Origin: Janthinobacterium sp. TB1-E2
GTDB lineage: Bacteria; Pseudomonadota; Gammaproteobacteria; Burkholderiales; Burkholderiaceae_D
DNA: 64,000 nucleotides
Direction of reading: 5' to 3'
Assembly (NCBI RefSeq): GCF_036885605.1
Contig: NZ_CP142523.1
Span: 4,836,001-4,900,000 of the forward strand
Position numbers and translations under genes: made by a program. Below, piece by piece: positions 60,919 to 64,000 of this stretch (its first letter is position 1; each line of letters opens with the position of its first letter). Below the pieces are notes generated by a model. The model saw nothing but the letters and a program-made list of their open reading frames with translations, ran no database searches and was not told the origin of the DNA.

Positions 60919-62412
60919 TCAAGGCCTGCCTGCGAGTTGCTTCGTCCGGGGAAGCGACCCGGCGCCTTCACAATCGTCGCTTGCCTGCGCGCAGATCTCC
61001 CAGCCGCCGCCCAGCGCCTTGTAGATGCTGACAACGGCAAGCCGCTGGTTGGTGCGCGCGACGGCCAGCGCACGCCGGCTGGCGAAGTCGGCCCGTTCCG
61101 CTTCGAGCACGTCCAGGTAGAGACCTGCGCCTGCCGAAAACTGTAGCCTGGCAAGACGCGCAGCCTCGCGGGTTGCCGCCGATTCCTGCATTCGCAAACC
61201 GAGCGTGCTGCCTGCCGTGCCATGGGCTTTGAAGGCATCGTCCGTTTCCTGGAGTGCGCGCAAGACGGCCCGGTCGTAGACGAGCAGGGCTTCCCGGGCG
61301 CGTGCCTCGCTGGCGGCGATGCGGGCGCGCACGCGCCCCGTATCGAGCAGATTCCAGCGGATGACGGGGCCAAGGAAGCTCGACTGCATGCCAGCGTCGC
61401 CCATTGCATCGAGGCTCCCCCCGACGAGTCCGATGGAACCCGTTACCTGGACCTCGGGATACAGGCCAGCCGTCTCCACCCCGATGCGGGCGGTCGCGGC
61501 AGCCAGATTGCGCTCGGCCGCCGCAATATCGGCGCGCCGCGCGAGCAGCCCGGCGGGATCGCCTACGGCGATCGTCCGCACCGTCAGCGCGTCACTTGCC
61601 GGCGTGGCGGCGGGAAGGCTGAACGTCTGCGGCACTTCGCCAAGCAGGATGGCCAGCGCGTTGACGGAGGCCGCGCGGCGGCGCTCCAGTTCGGGCGCGG
61701 CCACCTCCACCGAGCGCAGCAAGGCCTCGGCGCGAAGGCGGTCGAGTTCGCTGGCAGAGCCTGCGCTCACCATGCGTTCGACCAGCGCCAGGCTGTCGCG
61801 CTGGCTTTGGGTGATGCTGGCAACGACAGCGAGTTCAGCTTCGATGCCGCCCAGTTCGAACCAGGTCGCCGCCACCGTGGCGGCAACACCCGCCTGCACG
61901 CCGCGCAGCAAGGCCTCGCGCGAGCCCGCCTGCGCCTGGCCCGCCTCCACGGACCGCCGCACGCGGCCGAACAGGTCGATCTCCCAGGACGCATCGACGG
62001 TGCCGCGATAGCTTTCGCTCCGGCGCGGCTGGCCGGGCAGCGTTTCGGCCTTGCTCAGGCGGCGCTTCTCATACCCGAGCGCGGCGCCACCTTGCGGCAG
62101 GAAGCCCTGCCGGTCTTCGCGCAGCAAGGCTTTTGCCTCCGCGAGCCGGGCGGCAGCGATGCCGACGTCGTGGTTGGCCGCCAGCGCCCGCTGGATCAGG
62201 GTGACCAGCGCCGGGTCGTCGAAGCTGCGCCACCACTCCACCTCGACCGCTCCCGGCGCGAGACCGGCGTAGGCCTGGCCTGCGCTGCCGGAAAACTGCG
62301 ATGCGGACAGCGGCGGCGGCAAAGGCGTCGCATAATCGGGGCCGACCGCGCAGCCGGCCAGCAACGTGAGCCCATTCAATGAGACTAAAATTGTTTGATA
62401 CGGGCGATTCAT
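60919..62412 (-). CDS. RND efflux outer-membrane factor, NodT/OprN family lipoprotein
   Basis: A 497-aa TolC-like outer-membrane channel. ATG 62412 has AGGAG 6 nt upstream and overlaps the RND gene stop by 4 bp (ATGA). The signal ends in a lipobox (LNGLTLLAGC), then AVGPDYATPLPPPLSASQF, typical of NodT-family factors. Two OEP repeats are seen (WWRSFDDPALVTLIQRALAA; then SASELDRLRAEALLRSVEVA, and SSFLGPVIRWNLLDTGRVRA with RIAASEARAREALLVYDRAV). It pairs with the upstream MexF-type pump. Confidence 0.93.
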   Translation of the reverse strand: MNRPYQTILVSLNGLTLLAGCAVGPDYATPLPPPLSASQFSGSAGQAYAGLAPGAVEVEWWRSFDDPALVTLIQRALAANHDVGIAAARLAEAKALLREDRQGFLPQGGAALGYEKRRLSKAETLPGQPRRSESYRGTVDASWEIDLFGRVRRSVEAGQAQAGSREALLRGVQAGVAATVAATWFELGGIEAELAVVASITQSQRDSLALVERMVSAGSASELDRLRAEALLRSVEVAAPELERRRAASVNALAILLGEVPQTFSLPAATPASDALTVRTIAVGDPAGLLARRADIAAAERNLAAATARIGVETAGLYPEVQVTGSIGLVGGSLDAMGDAGMQSSFLGPVIRWNLLDTGRVRARIAASEARAREALLVYDRAVLRALQETDDAFKAHGTAGSTLGLRMQESAATREAARLARLQFSAGAGLYLDVLEAERADFASRRALAVARTNQRLAVVSIYKALGGGWEICAQASDDCEGAGSLPRTKQLAGRP

Positions 62413-64000
62413 GTCGTGCTCCTGTCCATGCTTGTCTTGGTAATTGGCGTGTGGCGCTCGAAGCGGGCCGCCAGAGCGCGCATCACCACATAAAACACGG
62501 GCGTGAGGAACAGTCCGAACAGTGTCACGCCCAGCATGCCGGCGAACACCGCGATCCCCATGGCCTGGCGCATCTCGGAGCCGGCGCCACTGGCAAAAAC
62601 CAGCGGCACGACGCCAGCGATGAAGGCAAGCGAGGTCATCAGGATGGGCCGTAGCCGCAACCGGCAAGCCTCGATGACGGCATCGAGCGCGCTCGCCCCT
62701 TCCATTTCCAGGCTACGTGCGAACTCGACAATGAGGATGGCGTTCTTGGCCGCCAGTCCGACGAGCACGATCAGTCCGATCTGCACAAAGATATTGTTGT
62801 CGCCACCCGCCAGCCACACGCCGATGATCGCGCTCAGCAAGCACATCGGTACGATCAGCAGGACGGCCAGCGGCAGCAGCCAGCTGTTGTACTGTGCGGC
62901 CAGGATCAGATAGGCGAGCAGCACACACAGCGGGAAGATGAACAGCGCCGAATCGCCGGCCAGCTTTTGCTGGTAGGTAAGGTCGGTCCATTCAAAGCTC
63001 ATGCCTTCAGGCAGCACCTCCTTCGCCAGCCGTTCCATGACCGCCACGGCCTGCCCCGAACTGACGCCTGGCATCGCGCCGCCCGAGATGTCGGCCGAAG
63101 GATAGCCATTGTAGTGAACCACGCGGTCCGGACCGGAACTGGGCGTGACGGTGACAAACGACGACAAGGGCAGCATGTCGCCGGCCGCATTGCGTACCTG
63201 CAAGCGGCCGATGGCCTCGGCCTGCATGCGATGCTCGGCATCGGCCTGGGCCGTCACCTTGTAGGTCCGGCCGAAGCGGTTGAAGTCGTTGACGTAGAGG
63301 GAACCGAGGTAGATCTGCAACGATTCGAACACGTCGGCCAGGCGCACTCCCTGGCTCTTGACCTGGGTACGGTCGATGGCGACCTCGAGCTGCGGGGCAT
63401 TGACGTCCAGGCTGGTCATGAGGCCGGCCACCTGTCCCGACTCGCTTGCCTTGGTCATCAGGATATGCGTCTGCCGCACCAGGGCATCGAGCCCGGCGCT
63501 GCCACGGTCCTCGACCAGCATCTTGAAACCACCGGTCGCGCCAAGGCCGGGCACTGGCGGCGGCGGGAACACGCCGAGGAAACCGTCGGGAATGCCAGCG
63601 AACTTCGCCTGCAGGCGCCCGGCAATCGCATTCGCCGTGAGGTCGGGCGTCGTGCGCGCCTTGAACGGGTCGAGCATGACGAACATGACGGCCGCGTTCG
63701 GCACGTTGACGAAGCCGTTGATCGACAAGCCGGGGAAGGCGACGACGCTTTCGACGCCAGGCTCGGCCAGCGCAATCTTCGACATCTGCTTGGCGACCGC
63801 GTCGGTACGGTCCAGCGATGACGAGTTGGGCAACTGCGCGATCGCCACCAGATAGTATTTGTCCTGCATCGGCACGAAGCCCGGCGGCACGGCCTTGAAG
63901 CCGAAGAAGGTCAGCGCAAGCAGGCCGCCGTACACGAGCAAGGCCATGCCGCTGACCCTGACGACTTTGCGCACCGTGTTGCCATACGCATCCGGCGCGC
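62409..64000 (-). CDS. RND multidrug efflux pump (MexF/HAE1 type), 5' part beyond window
   Basis: C-terminal half (about 530 aa) of an inner-membrane RND pump; the frame is open to base 64000. Seen are the second periplasmic porter part (GLGATGGFKMLVEDRGSAG, SLQIYLGSLYVNDFNRFGRT, typical of MexF/AcrB class) and five to six membrane helices with the conserved LLAYLILAAQYNSWLLPLAV, GLIVLVGLAAKNAILIVEF and RLRPILMTSLAFIAGVVPL. The outer-membrane factor follows with a 4-bp overlap. The membrane-fusion protein is expected upstream, beyond the right edge. Confidence 0.93.
   Translation of the reverse strand, partial: APDAYGNTVRKVVRVSGMALLVYGGLLALTFFGFKAVPPGFVPMQDKYYLVAIAQLPNSSSLDRTDAVAKQMSKIALAEPGVESVVAFPGLSINGFVNVPNAAVMFVMLDPFKARTTPDLTANAIAGRLQAKFAGIPDGFLGVFPPPPVPGLGATGGFKMLVEDRGSAGLDALVRQTHILMTKASESGQVAGLMTSLDVNAPQLEVAIDRTQVKSQGVRLADVFESLQIYLGSLYVNDFNRFGRTYKVTAQADAEHRMQAEAIGRLQVRNAAGDMLPLSSFVTVTPSSGPDRVVHYNGYPSADISGGAMPGVSSGQAVAVMERLAKEVLPEGMSFEWTDLTYQQKLAGDSALFIFPLCVLLAYLILAAQYNSWLLPLAVLLIVPMCLLSAIIGVWLAGGDNNIFVQIGLIVLVGLAAKNAILIVEFARSLEMEGASALDAVIEACRLRLRPILMTSLAFIAGVVPLVFASGAGSEMRQAMGIAVFAGMLGVTLFGLFLTPVFYVVMRALAARFERHTPITKTSMDRSTT

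Overview
The window reads as chromosomal DNA of a GC-rich betaproteobacterium, most likely Oxalobacteraceae (Janthinobacterium/Duganella/Massilia type). This is inferred from the sdhCDAB-sdhE-gltA and GntR/mdh arrangement, the DUF2863 and DUF3563 proteins and codon use. It is not proven from a marker gene: no rRNA or tRNA gene was seen.

Region 1 (1-20 kb) is a TCA-cycle block. On the minus strand it carries odhA-odhB-(PspC/SHOCT protein)-lpdA, encoding the 2-oxoglutarate dehydrogenase complex, and sdhC-sdhD-sdhA-sdhB-sdhE-gltA, encoding succinate dehydrogenase, its flavinylation factor and citrate synthase. A GntR/UTRA regulator is divergent from mdh, followed on the plus strand by a CitE-like lyase, a small MliC-like secreted protein and acnA. 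Between the odh and sdh groups lie a LysR regulator and an HxlR regulator/NAD(P)H oxidoreductase pair with a recognisable operator.

Region 2 (20-31 kb) is mixed housekeeping: DUF2863, a REP-like nested palindrome, a CYTH protein, an M14 cytosolic-type carboxypeptidase, a TetR regulator, a succinyl-CoA:acetate CoA-transferase-like gene divergent from a LysR gene, an FHS-type sugar transporter with a LacI-type operator, DUF3563 and an FMN reductase.

Region 3 (30-41 kb) is the L-lactate module: lutA-lutC-lutB-lldP with a divergent FCD-type regulator and two candidate operators. It is followed by a hypothetical gene, a TorF-like porin, a chemoreceptor, a lipoprotein and an acyl-CoA dehydrogenase-like gene.

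Region 4 (41-56 kb) is the most unusual part. Two giant minus-strand autotransporter adhesins (about 2314 and 1909 aa) bracket three plus-strand phage-tail-collar (MdpB-type) proteins and a convergent DUF6916 gene. The two adhesins share a near-identical 2.45-kb 3' segment (end of passenger plus beta-barrel) in direct orientation but have different passengers. One passenger contains an 11-copy IPT/TIG array with a 255-bp period and a 765-bp higher-order repeat. This looks like a recombining, modular surface-display locus.

Region 5 (56-64 kb) holds an S9 prolyl-oligopeptidase-type peptidase, abutting 3' remnants of a LysR gene and of an unrecognised gene that suggest a deletion, a tautomerase plus MBL-fold hydrolase pair, and the distal part of a MexF/OprN-type RND efflux operon that runs off the right edge.
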